Below are positions 40,501-55,500 of a stretch of DNA of 64,000 nucleotides, one piece after another. How positions within the stretch are numbered: position 1 is the stretch's first letter; each line of letters begins with the position of its first letter. Source of the DNA: Apis mellifera (Eukaryota; Arthropoda; Insecta; Hymenoptera; Apidae); NCBI RefSeq assembly GCF_003254395.2, contig NC_037642.1, forward strand, positions 10,872,736-10,936,735, in the 5' to 3' direction. The notes under the pieces were generated by a model that was not told the origin of the DNA, searched no databases, and saw nothing but the letters and a program-made list of their open reading frames with translations. The translations under genes were made by a program, and so were the position numbers.

Positions 40501-43500
40501 ATCATTTCTCTCTATTTTTTTTTTTTTTTATTGAAATGTAAAAAGAAATTTTCCAATCATTATATATTACATAATACAATAGTTTAAAAATTAAGAAAGC
40601 TTTTTATAAAATGATGAAAGATAGACGGAAGGGCAAAATAGCGATATATAATAGGGATTTCCTACATAAGACAACACTTTTGAGGTTTCTTCTCATAGAA
40701 ATCTCAAAAAAAAAAAAAAAATACAGTCTTCTACGAACATAGATATATATACAAATAAATCAATTGGTTCTATCGATTAAAACATCATTATGTTTTAATT
40801 ACAATTAAATAATTGATAATTATATTTATAAATTTTAAGGAAATTGAGAAAAATCAGCATTTATTTCAAATCCTTGGTAAAAACTAATTATAATTTCATT
40901 TTGTATGAGATATTTAATATATTTCAAAATCAATTATACATACCCCGGAAGTATCTTCACCAGATATGGATACCCTCTGAAAGTGTGGGACAAAATCATT
41001 TTCTTCGAGATTAAAGTGATGATCGACATCATCTGGTATACCAGGTCCGAGTGATGGTTCATAATGGCTACGACGTTCTTCTAAATCCTTGGCAGCTCTA
41101 AAAAAATATTCTAAACATGATTTTTTATTCAAAAAATATAGAAATTTAAATAATGATAAAAAGAGTGAAACATTAAATAGTTATTACATACATATATAAC
41201 TATATAGTTTTTACATATGTATTATGTAAAAAGAATATAGAATAATAAATAATTTAAAAAAATAAAAAAAAAATATAAAAATCAATTTATTTATATATTT
41301 AAGAAATAAAGGAATATTATAAATATGTTGTGATAAAAATTTAATCATATTCCGAAGAATATTGTCAGTTTTGAATATTAATTTTTATAGAACACATTTT
41401 TCGTATAATCTTATAATTATACTAAATATTATAAAATTGATAAATATTTTTATAATAATGATTGATTTTTATATAAATATTACAATACAGTATTTATTCG
41501 AAATTTGATTCATGATGATAAATGCTGATTACCATAATAATCCGTAAATTTGATTTTGATTACGTAGAAATCTAAATTAGTAAAACGCATTTAAAATATG
41601 TTATATTTATCTCGTTTTTTTGTTTGATATTTCCACAGTTTATCAAAGTTTGTAGAAAATATATCTTCACATAAATACAAGTATTACTTTTCTTATATAA
41701 TAATTTCAATTATATTATTTTAATAATATTTACTTAAAAATTATATTTAAATTAACATTACATTAATCGTTTAATGAAATAAAATAATATTATTTTAAAA
41801 ATATATACAGTTTTATATACAAGTTTTCTTTTTATACAAAATATAAATATTTTAAATGGTATTATTATATATGTTGATAATAATGTGAAATCGAAGCGAT
41901 TGAGCTGAAAATATATATATGCTAAAATATCACGCAAGTAGAAAACCGCGTGCATATATTTGTGCATTGACAATCTAAAAATTAAAATTCTTTACGTTTT
42001 TAGATATTTTTTTTCCTCATATATACGATATATTATTCAAATTATAGAATAAGAATATATATATTATATATTTAGATGACTTTATTCTAAATATCTCTAT
42101 TGTATTGAAATCTATAAAGACAAAAGCGAATAATAGCCACAAAGATCTATTATACCTTATTAGATGTTCGAGATGACAAAATTTTAGATCAAAGTATTAT
42201 ACAGGACAAAATCGTGTCAAAACGATAGCAATCCTACATATATACATATACATATACATATAATTTCGTAAACATAATTAATAATAATAAACTAGCATAA
42301 TTTCAACGAAATACATTAAAACTTAAAACTATATTAAAACCGTTGGATAACCTATACAAATATTTTGATTAACCACTTCAGGACGGGTGATAGATTTAAT
42401 AATATAAATTTTAAAGAATATTTTTTAACGATGAAGATATTTAATTTCATTGAAAATTTCAAATTCGTTTATTTGATACAAAAATAAATATAGCCTTTCG
42501 TTAATTTATTTTTTCATATTTTACTTCATCATTTTATATTTTTCATTCAAAATGAAGAATCTAGAATTTAAATCTATCAAACTGAAACAAAAAAGTCATA
42601 ATAATTTTAAAATTCAAATACACAATTATATATGTATTACATATATTGGGTTTTATATTACTGGTCGTTTTGCGGTTATATTGTAAAGAGAAATAATAAT
42701 TAATTATATTTAAAATAAAATGTTTTCTTATAAAAAAAAAAAATCCGTCCTAAAAGGTTTAAGGGATGTGCAACATGATGTGGGCATTTTAATTTACCTC
42801 AAGAGTATCCTATTATCCCTGAGCCATCGTTTCGACTCGTTCGCACCGGCGAACATGTTACACGTTCCTTGTCTTGTATTTTACGTCTGTTGCATGCACG
42901 CTGACAGCGTCCGAAAAACGAAATATTTCATAAGCAAATGTTTCTTTCTTATTATATACATTTTTATCTTTTTCTATTTATCGCAAATTCGATAAAGTAT
43001 GAATTCGAAAAATATGACCAAAATAATATTTCAGTCTTTTTATCAATATATTTTATTATTTCATTGCTCATTGTTAATTCTGAATTTTTTTTTAAATTCA
43101 TAATGATAATATATATTCCTTCAATCTAATTTAAAATTGAAGGGCCCAGTATAAAAAACGCGTAATATAATATATGCTATAATTTTACAGAAATTTTTGA
43201 AGAAAAACAAGTTATATGTTATAATATTTTTATTAAATGAATTTATAATATTTTTCAAAGTGCAACACATCTTTTCAATTAAATTTCATAAATGTATTTG
43301 TTTTACTTGTATCATACATACTTGAAAAAATAAAAATGAAACTGCATAAAAATTTGTAAATTCTTTAATTCTTTTTTTTAATATAATAAGTCTATTTTTA
43401 AGTTTTAATTATTTATTTGTTTTCGATATGAAGAAATTTTTATTTTTTTCTATTCATGAAATATTACATGTCACGGTACTAAAAAATAATTTAATGAACA

Positions 43501-46500
43501 TTAGAATGCAACAATTAGTTGATAATATAAAAAAAAAATGACTATATGTGTCTTCTTCCCATTGAGTTTATATTTTTATATAAGCCATTCAATTGTATTG
43601 ATGTAATTACAAAATATCTTTAATATAAAATTATATTAAAATAATATTAAATTATAAATTATATTTTCTCTATGATATTTCAATCAAATGATAACAACTT
43701 GACAAAAATATTTAGCATAATAATCTATATTCATTTAATAAATTCTATTTTTAATTTAACATTAATATAACTTAACATTAATAATATATGTATAATTTAA
43801 TTTGTTTAATTATATGTATATATACATATATGTGTATATACATATATACATAATATATATAATATAGTTTAATTTTAACACATTTACATGATATTATGCT
43901 CATACGGTAATTAGTAAGAAAAAAAAAAAAAACATTTATAATATTAAACTGAAATGAAATTCAAATAGAGTTTCAAACAGTTGCATTAATCCATATGTTG
44001 TTACGATTACAAATGCACAATAATTTGCAAAAAAAATTACAATTAATATATTTAAAATTACGTAAGAAATGTAAATGTAAAATTTGATCATAGTATAAAA
44101 AAATATGAACAAAAAAAAATATTCATCAATGATTATCAAACAATGAAATGAAATTTTTTTAACTATATACATAAATGTATCACTTAATAAACCTAATACT
44201 TAATACTTAATATTTAAAAATCTTAATAATAGCGAATATGTGGCTACTAAACGTTTCACACGGAAGGAAATAATTAAAAAAAACAAATGTCCGCACTATC
44301 AAAAGAGCATTGCGTCGAATCATGCATGTACGCGTATACATACATGTATACGTGTCATTCACAAAATCCTTTAGAATCCTTTAGAAGAGAGGTGAACAAG
44401 GGGTGAAAAAAAATGTTAATAACGTTTGGCCAACGAGGGATGAATTTGTCTTATTCCATACTGCCCCTTTTTCATATTCATGGATCCCTTTTTCCAACGC
44501 GTAATTTGAAGATGCACGGGCACGGTAAACGCACAGAGAGTATGAAATTTCTGTTAATCGATACGTTAACTCACATAGCCTGGCCTCGGAAATGCTCGTG
44601 GCGAGGTCATGAAAGGCTATCGTAAAGCCAAGCCAGGGGATCATGCGGTCGTCCAACACGAGTGTGATATTTCTTCGTGGTGGACCGGAAACGATCTACA
44701 TTGCACGCAGTGCATACCGGCGAAAACTTCCTCCCTCCTCGATGGTTGCACGACTACTGAACGGCCGACCGTGAGAGCCACCCCTTCGCCGTCTCGCCTA
44801 TCACTACCGCGCCACTACCATGCTGCGTAGCACTATTGTCACGTCGCAACCACATTGTTTCTGGCTACTTATATACTATGTATACATATATGTGTACAGC
44901 AATGTAATCTATATGTTTAATTTCCGTCAACGTAACCTTCCGTTTCATTTACTTCGATACTATGATGTTCATCCCAATTATTGCTCTGATATAAATATTT
45001 TTTAAAAATATAAGTAACATATAAGAGACATACATATACATTTCGCAATTACATAAATTTGAAAATATCACTTGTTAATCAATTAATGAAACACGATTTT
45101 ATCGATTGTTATATTAAAAATTAAGAATAATTAAATTCTATCTATTTTTATTTATTTGTCAATATTTAAAAATTTTCTTTATTCAGCTGATTATTTAGAA
45201 ATAAAAATAAGAAAATAATAAATAATTTCATGGAATTAAATTACAAATACCAATTTTATTATCGCATACTAGCTTTCAAAAAAATCAATTTTGTTGCGTC
45301 ACGACATTATGCTATGCGTAGCTTGATCGTTATAAAGAATACCATCATCGATCCTATTATCCGTAATCTTGTAATTAAATTATTACATCCTGTCAAAAGT
45401 AAAATATTTCAAATACTTTTGAAGGTATTGACAATCATGTTTATAATTTGTCAATCAATTATAAAATTATTTTGTCAAAATAAATTTATATTTATCTATA
45501 AAAAATTTATATATATATATATTTTTTTAATTATTGCTCAATATCATAGATTGAATCTATTAAAATTCGTTAGATAAGTAAAATTGTAAAATAATTTTAT
45601 CTACTAAACTTATTTAAATAAATATATTATTATAAACTTATATTTTAAACTTATATTATTATTGAATTTAACTCAACAATTTTTGCAGCTGAATATATTT
45701 CTTCATTCAAGATATCAAGAAATATTTATTGATTTAAATTTATTTTTGGATAAAATTTAGTATTTGTTATGTAATAAAATAATAGTTTTACAATGTCTTC
45801 TATTTAATAATATTATAAAACATTTATATCTAAACTAGCTTATCTAAACATCTTTTAAATGGAAAAATATAAAAATTATGGAGAATGAAAAACTTCCTCA
45901 TAATATTATTAAAAGAAATATTTCTCTTTTAATTGCAGATTAACCATCTGTTAAATTGCTATGAAATGTTGTGTTGTGTCAATTCACAGAACAAGGAATA
46001 AAAAAATACTCTTCAGACGTATTATCTTTATCGGTGAGTGACCGAAGAAATTGAAAATGAAGCAAAATTTGCAAATTGTTAACTGCAAAATTGTTAAAAT
46101 GTTACGTTTCTATAGAAACAAATAGTTGAAATGATTTGAAGAATACTCGAGAGATACAACTTGAAGATATTATACTAAGAAAGCTATTAAAAAAGCCAAT
46201 ATTGTCTAAAAAGAATTAAATTGTATTTAATATTCGCAAAGAAAAGTAAAAAAATGGACAATTCTCAAATGGAAATGATGTTATATAAGTTCGATGGATC
46301 TGGAATGAATGAAATTAAATCTAATGAACGTACTTAGGGCTGAATTCGAGCAAAAGAATCAATTTAGCTACTACGTCGTGTTAAGCAAACAGTTTAATAC
46401 GAAGAGGGGACTTTATTATATACTTAGGGTGTACGATTATATTTGACATTGGTCCCTTATATAGATGATATGATAAATCGAAATATAGTGTAAAGATATA

Positions 46501-49500
46501 ATTAATTATTCGAATAATTAATTTTAAAATAATTAAAATGAAAGAGAAAAATGGTTATAGATATATAATTATCACGTACTTAAATAAATATCGAACACGA
46601 ATATCATTTTAAAATTTATCGATCTTTATAATATCATAAGCGATAAAGGAAAAATTATTTTACACGACTCTTAAGATAATTCGTTATAATTTTTTTTTTG
46701 TTTGAGTATATACATAAGTCAATAGTAATAAAATTTACTCATTCAATCTAAGAAGATACTTTATCATTGCTGTGAATGGAAGAATACAAGAAACTGAAAA
46801 CTTTCCAACGAATAACAATTGAAAAACTAATACTATTATCCATCTCTAAATATAATTCCACAAATAATTAATTATTATACAATAATGTAATATTTGTTTT
46901 GCCATAAACATTTTCATTTATACTAAATTTTTTATAAAAAATATTTAATGATATTATTCAATATTGATCATAAAAAATTGAAATATTTTAGATCCACTTA
47001 AAATATTAAATTCAAAAAATAATTATGAAAAGAAGGAAAAGAGTAACTATTAAATTTTTAAAAATTGAGAAATAGGATTAAATAAATAATTCATCTATAT
47101 TTGAAAAAATAAAAAATACAAATAAATAATGATACTTACTTGACGGTTAATTGTCTTTGTATCAAAAGCTTTTTCTCAATTTGTTCAATTGGAAATTGTG
47201 GAACTTCGTATGGAGCAGAAATTTCATTAGGCAATTCATGCGATGCGAGTCTCAAGGAAGTCCCACCACCTGTACCTGTTCCACCTTCCAGACCAAAAAC
47301 TGGACTCTCACTTCCTACAATGATAAGTTACAAGCCTTTTAATTCTATCAACTTTTATATCTTAATTAGTTCCTCAAAGTTTAAACGCTTAAATATTTTT
47401 GATCTCGTTAAAATTGTATGTCCTCGCTTAAATTTTTAACTACAAATTTCAATTAAGTTTTTTTATATTATTATTTATTGTTGTCAATTGAATATAAAAT
47501 ATTTTTATTGAAATTATTGAATTCCATAATCTTAATAAAAAAAAAAAATTTACACAACATCTCATCTGAAAAATTACCATCATTTTTTGCTTGTCCAGTT
47601 TTCTGTAACCATTCCGTAACAGAATTGCGTTTATATCCAGTCATGTAGTCGTTTTCATTACCCAGCACCATTGTGCAAATTATTCTGTGAGTTTAGAAAG
47701 ATTTTTCAGAATTCTAATACAATTAATTTGAAAATCTTCCATTTTTATCTAATTATAATATTATGAATATTTCTAAATTATTGATAATTATAATTTTTCT
47801 TAATATTATATTAAATTTAATTTAATTGAAATATTTTATTTAAATTTTGTGCAATTAAGTAATTTTGATATTTAAAACAATAAAATTTTATTTATATATA
47901 TATTATCATTTATATATATGTATATTTTATTTTATTTTATTTTATATGTATATATGCATATATATATAAAGTTTATAAATTGTTCGTCTACAACTTAAAA
48001 ATTTTTAAATTCAGAGATTATGAAATGTATATCCTCAGTTCATTATGCTTGCTAATACTATATTTTTAATTCGATATGTCTTCTTTTCTTGAATTATGAA
48101 TTAAATAGTTATAAATAAAATTAAAAATTACAAATTATATTATCAATATAAATTCGCCAGTTAAGTAAAAAAATAACTTAGTAAAACTATTATAGATTCA
48201 TCTATACTACTTTGTTGAATCGATATAGTGGAAATTTTTATGCATATAAATTGATCGTCATTTGTAACCTTGATTAATAAATATGCTGGAAATCTGTACA
48301 TAATATTGCTGCAAAAATTGTGTTTTGAAGAAATAACATCATGTTAATTTTATTTTCACTTTACATCTATATATATATATTATATAATCATATTATATTT
48401 AACCATAAGCTATGTAATTCTCATCTTCATTTATTTATAATATAAGTCAATTTATTGATTCATTCATTGACTGTATTAATTCTTTTCTCAATTTCCTTAA
48501 AATAATAACATTGTATACGAATTTTTCAATTTAGCTCAAAACAAAGTATTGAAAATATGGCGAATATTCAGCAAAATAAATAATTTAAAAAAATTGCCCT
48601 TTAAATTAATTAACTTATAAATATCATGTTAATTTTAATAAGAAACCGATATATATATTATTAATGTCACATATACATTTAGACCTGGATAAATGTTTTT
48701 TACAAGGCTACATATTAAAATATCAGAGAGTAAAGAACTGTTGAGTTTATACATTACCAATAAAAAGAAAGAAATAAAAAGAGAAGAAATGTTAAAAGTT
48801 GAAGAAATGAAAAGTCAAGTTCTAAAATAATTACAAAATTCTAATTAATAATTAATTTGTGATAATTAAATTTATAAAATTGATTTATTTTAAGTTTCTT
48901 TCTTTTAAGTGAAAAATAATAAATAAAATTTGCAATTAAATTCCGGATGAAATTGGATAAAAAAGTTAATATTTGATAAATGCATAAAATCACCAAAATA
49001 TTTACTTAATTTTTATATTTAAATTTGACCTTGAATTTATTCGTAAATTATTGAAATTATTTTAATAATCATCTCTATATAACATAAAAATAATAGCTAT
49101 CAAAATTATTGATTAAATTTATTCACTAATTATTATATTTATTTATTTATTATATAAATATTATGAAATGAAAATATTTATTCGAATTTTCAAATAAAAT
49201 AAAAATAAGAAAATATTATCTTCTTATAATTTTTCTTTTTATAAATTTGTTATTTATAAAAAGAACACTATAAGCTAATAAAGTGTAAACATTTTGCATA
49301 AAATTCATATTTTATTTTAAATTAAATATAAAATTCTTTCAAAATTTATTTTAAAATTTATTTCAAAAACTATTAAATAGTATAATTTCAATTTATCTTT
49401 TTGATAACAATCAGAATTAAAGCAACATTTACTATTTTAAATATTTTATTGATAAAATTGATAATTCAGTAAATTTCATGACCTATGACCTATGATAAGT

Positions 49501-52500
49501 TTACAAAACACAATGTGTATTAATAGAACAGAATGTGGAGAATACCATAAAACGAAAGGGCAACAGCTGTTTACATTCCTTAAGTACAATGAATTTCGTA
49601 TTTTACCAGCTGGTTTAGATTGATAATTTTATTAAATGAACACAATCATAATAAACTGTTGGCTCATGCTAATAGGAGTGTGATGATTGACAGTCATGTA
49701 ATTTTTTATGCAGCATTTTTTAATTTAGGTAACTGTAGATGTAATTGTACCGTATTTTCAATCTATAAATAAAGTTTTTTTGTATTTACATTCATTCGCG
49801 AGTAACTACTTTCAGAAAATATGTCTGCTCGCATGAGTCATCGAGAATTTGATTTGGCGAATATCAAAAATACGAAATTATAGCATATATTTATATTTAT
49901 AGATATATAAAAATAAATTACTTCAGTGTTTACATATTTCTCACAGTTATAATTATATATATATAAGATATGACACACAAGATAATTTTAGTATTTACAT
50001 GTATCACAAGTAAAAATTAAATTAAATTAAACTTAAAAATCTTTGTAAAAGAAAATCGTAATAATTCAGAAAAACATCAATAATGTTTCATAAACAATAT
50101 AAATACTAACAATTATTAAATATTAATATTTAAAAAAAAAATAAATCATTGTTACCGAAAGAAAATTTTTAAATAACTTTGACAAATATGTTGTTATTAA
50201 TATTTTTATTTTGATTAATGCATATTTAGATCAAAAAATTTATGGCATAAACGATCATTAGTTCAAAGTTTGTTTAAAAATTTTACAAACATATAAATAC
50301 CACACTTTTGCTACTTCGAAAATCTAGTTCCGATTTATTTCTTTTAATTTATCACAAATATACACTCTTGTTTTTAAAAAAAAATTAACACAAAACTCTT
50401 ATGCAAAATTATATAAAAGACCTGGATGTAAAACGAGACACTCTTAATTCGAGAAGACACTATTCACGTTAACTGATTGCGAGTATCGAATACACTGACT
50501 GTAGCGTAGAGTTGGCACTTGGTAGACATCGTAGAATCGGTACATACAACTACACACTCGTATATATACATATACAACTTGCCATCAAGCTGTTTTCTGG
50601 TAGCGCCATTAACGCACGTACGCCAAGATCGTGAAACAGTTCTCAAGAAGCGTTAACTATCGCACGTTTTCTTATAGCGATATAATGCTATATAAATATA
50701 TATATATATATATATATTCCATTCATTATGTTGATTATGTTGATTCTTTATAGAATTAGAATGTTTTTCGGTAAATATAAATTATTTATTAATATATAAT
50801 ACTTTAATATTTTAATTGATATTTAAAAATTTTAACATATTTCAAGTGTTTGAAGTTGTGTTATTTTCGTATATTTCATTTTATAATAAATAACCTCTCA
50901 AGATGAAGTTATGCTAAAATTAATATAGAACGATGATGAAATATGAATCACTAATGATATAAAAATAGTATGCTTAGAATAACTTGAACATTTACTAAAA
51001 TTTTTACATGGACCCATATATACATCTGTATAAAAATTATTATTAAATTAACATACATATTATTTTCATTTGATCCACATTGTTTGAAACTATGTATACA
51101 TAATGTACATATACAAAGTGTAATTGTCAAAATAAAATCAAAATATTTTATACATACATATATATAAATATTATTCTATTATGAAAATTAATATTAAACA
51201 AATATTAAGTGTAATTTAATTTTATTAAATTAAGTGTATTAATTATTTGCATTTAAAGTATTTCATTATTAGTGAAAATCTAAATGTATCTTGTAATCAT
51301 TAATAATCTGAATATTAACTCAAATTATTACATGCATATATAATTTAATACTTATATCTATATATGCATATACATAAATAATTATTTGAAATTAATTGAT
51401 TACTTGATATTGAATTTCAATATATTATAAATATCTTTTTCATAAATGTATTTTATTATAATTAGTACATGATAAATAATAATCTATCTTCTAATTATTT
51501 ATGTTTTGTTATCTATGAATTAGTAGAAAACTATCAGAAAAGTATTTCACACATTGACAGAAATTTAAATCAATGTACCAAAGTTATCTAATCAATATAA
51601 ATCTGCACAAAATATTATTTTGAAAAATTAATTCTGATAACAAAAACTATAGAAATATATAATAAAAATAATAAATAAATTATATAATAAATTTTTAATG
51701 CATAATCAATTTATAATATATAACTATTTTTTATAAATCAAAATTATTTTTATATTATTAAATTTAATAATGCAATGAATGTTTTTTTGTAATATACATA
51801 TATAATTTTCACTTTCACTCTTACTTGTGAACGAATTAGCTACATCCGTAACACTTATTATCAAACTATCGTAAATTATCTTTTCACATTCACACTTGTA
51901 TTACTTTTTTTAATTATATTTCTTAATAATAATTGATAATTGTTGATACATAATCATAGAATTGTTTCATGAAAAGTCTTCGAATATTTTTATAAATAAC
52001 TAATATATAAAATTCTCTATTTCGGATTCATAACTTTTCATAAATTAGATTTTGGCACTCGATCAATATTCGAGAATAATTATTAGAATTGCATTTCTTC
52101 ATGTATTAATAAATGCACCGGAATCAATTAAATAATTTATAAAAATATACAAAATATTTTTATTCAATTAATATATTTAATTAATATTGCATTTAAAAAA
52201 ATTTTTCAAAATGTTTTCAATATCATATATTTTTATGCGATAAATTATTAATTATTTATAAAATATTTATTTCGATGAAATAAATAAAATGAATTATTTA
52301 TTATAATATTATTCTAAACAATAACTAATAAGAATTTTCTTTTTTCTTTAGATAAGTTTCCATAATTTCTTCAAGAATTCATTCAAGAATTCATTCAAGA
52401 ATTCTACATAATTGAATTCTTTGTATGAAATTACAAAGAATCTTTTAAATGCTAATTGCTTCTAATTTTCTTCTTCTTATTTTAAGCAAATTCACAATAT

Positions 52501-55500
52501 TGAATAAAATTATATCAAACTATTTAATCAAACACATAATAAAAATATTATTGAAAATTAAAAAATATAAATTAATAAAATACTACATAATAATAATATC
52601 GTTATCTTTACATGATTAAATTATTAATTCAAGTATATACTTTATATATCAAATTCTTTGAACAATACAAAATATTACGAAGACAATCTTATTTTAAAAA
52701 TAAAAAATACTTTACATTAAATCTATATTGTCTATTTGTATATTATTACTAATTACATAAATGTGAATTCTTTGAAAAAACTTCCTATTTCTTTGAATAT
52801 TATGAAATACTAAATTGCATCGATTGTAATACGAACATAAAAAAATGCAAATGCTTCTACATAGAAGTTACTGATAAGATATCTAATCTAATGATAGATT
52901 GGTGGTATTATATGTACCGTTATCCGATTTAAACAAAGATAACAATAATAATATATGTATTACAAATTTAATTTTTATAATATTTAGATATTGAAATTAA
53001 AACATATTTCATTAAATAATATAAAAATTATAATAGAAAATGAAAATATAAAATATAACTAAATAATTTATAATTAATACCAAATTATATTAACAAACAA
53101 TATTACAAAAAATTTTGTAATATATTGTTTATTTTCTTTAATGTAGTATGAATTAGGCAAATCAATTAATCAAAATTTATGAAAATTAAAAACAAAATAA
53201 TAACAATGTTAATACATATAAATATCAGTTTTTTTTAGTTTTTTTAAATGATTTAAAAAAAGTTTAAAATTTTTTTTTGAGATTCACATACAAATATTAT
53301 TTATAATTTAAAAATCCATAGTATAAATGAACATAAATGTAAAAATGAACAACATTATAAATTTTATTTATTCCTTGCATTTATATAGCATAAAAAAAAA
53401 TAAAAAATTAAAAAAAATTGAAATGAATAACTTTTTTTAGTCATTGCACAATAGACTCTTTAGAAAAAAATTTGAAAAACAATATTTATTTTTTGTACTT
53501 TTTAGAATAAGAATAATATAATACTATGCAAAAATAGTATTACAAAAATTTTAATGTATTCATTAATAATATTATAATAATTTTAATATATTTATAATTG
53601 TTATAATATTTTTTTGTTAAAAATATATAAATTTTTAAATATAAAAGTCAATCCTTTCCTACCTTCATCCTCAGGATCTATAAGAAAATTTGGTATCCTT
53701 GGACAGAGAAAAAAATCGTTTTCTAAAGTAGTGACACCTCTACTTGACATGATTCGATTTAGGCGAACACCGAACACTTCAAGTTCACACTACGATATGA
53801 ATTTGGAATAATTTATATTCTAAAAATTTGTAATAGATGTAATAAATATAGATTTAGATTTTTTTCATAAGAAATATTTTTGCTTCGAATACACACCAAT
53901 CTTTAACGTTTTCTTTGTAATAATGAATTCTTCTCTTTATTACACTGTTCAGTTAACAACTGAATTTTATGCCTCAACGTCAAGTTAACTACACTTAGTT
54001 TATCCAATGTTATGACACACGTGTGCTAATCATTTAACTCTATACTTAAATAAATATTATTCGTCAATGTTATTTGTTATCTATATATGAAATCCACACA
54101 GTCACTCGTAATTAATGTAATTTTATACACAATTTAGTGCATCTAATTATATATTTCTTTACGATAGACTGAACGCAGACGATGTCTCGTGATACTAATA
54201 CACCAAAATGATACTGTTTATTGTTAGAAACATTGGTTCTCTATGTCGAATAGGTATTTACAAAATGGAAAAATATCAAAAAAAAAGTGACCGACGTTCT
54301 CTCGATCGTATAAAACAGGATTATTATTACACAAAACTAGTTCACTAGTTTTTTTTTTCTTATTTCTTCTTATTTTTATTTTCGCGTATTAAAAATGTTG
54401 AGCAACTAATGTACAATGCATGAACTGAGAGAAGATGGTTGCACGATGGCAAAAATACTATTCAGTAGGTGAAGGCGAGAAAGAGGACGATGAAGAACGC
54501 AAACAAAATGTAGGCTCTATGCCAAATTTCAAAAACGTCATTTGATGATATACTGCCATAATGTCATGCATAATGATTTCTTATGCGTAAAATATTACAT
54601 CCATTTTAAAGTAATTTTATAATGTTTTATGCTCGTAAATTTAAAATAAATCAAGTTATTTTTTATGCTCTTTTGATATTATTTTTATATTATGTTATTT
54701 GATATTATTTGTTTTAAATAAAACATTATAAAATATCAGTTTGCATATTAATGATACGTGTTTAAATAATTATATATATATCTTTTTTTTCTCATTTTCA
54801 AAATTAATAAGCATATAATCTGTACACTTAAATAAAAATATTTATATCAATTGACGAAATAATTAAAATATAAACAATATATAAAAAAAATATATCTTAT
54901 AAAAACATAATTCTATATAATTATAATAATTGAAAAATAATGAAGAAAACAATTTTTCAATTAAATTATTAACAATAATATAAATTCTTAACAATAAATA
55001 ATTTTATTTATTATTGAAAACTATTAATTATTATTAGAATGAAATGAAATAAAACCACGTTAATGTCACACAATGAATTATTGATCCTCTTAAAAATTTT
55101 AAAACCATCGAATGATAACCATTTTTATGATTCTATTTTTTTTGTTCAGCATTGTTATCAAAAATGCTTATCTGTAGATGAGTTAAAATTACAGTATCAT
55201 ATTTAAATTATGTTTTATGCTTTGATGATACGTTCATAAAGCAAACTCGTTAAAAAAAAAATATTATAACTAATACAAAATGTTTCACTATAAACAAAAT
55301 GTAAATAATAGTTGTTAATACTATAGCTATTTCAAATTTTTTTATTTACAAATAATAAAATAGAAAGTGCAAAAATTATGACTTTTGATATAAATATACG
55401 CTATACTTTTATAAAAATAATTTATTAAATTAATTGTATAATCTTGTCTTTATAATATAATTTCTCTACAAAAATGAATATATTATTTACTAATTTTAAA

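Noticed and set aside
43810..43865. TA/CA-rich palindromic stretch
   Set aside because: Alternating ATGTATA repeats are self-complementary by composition; no further structure.
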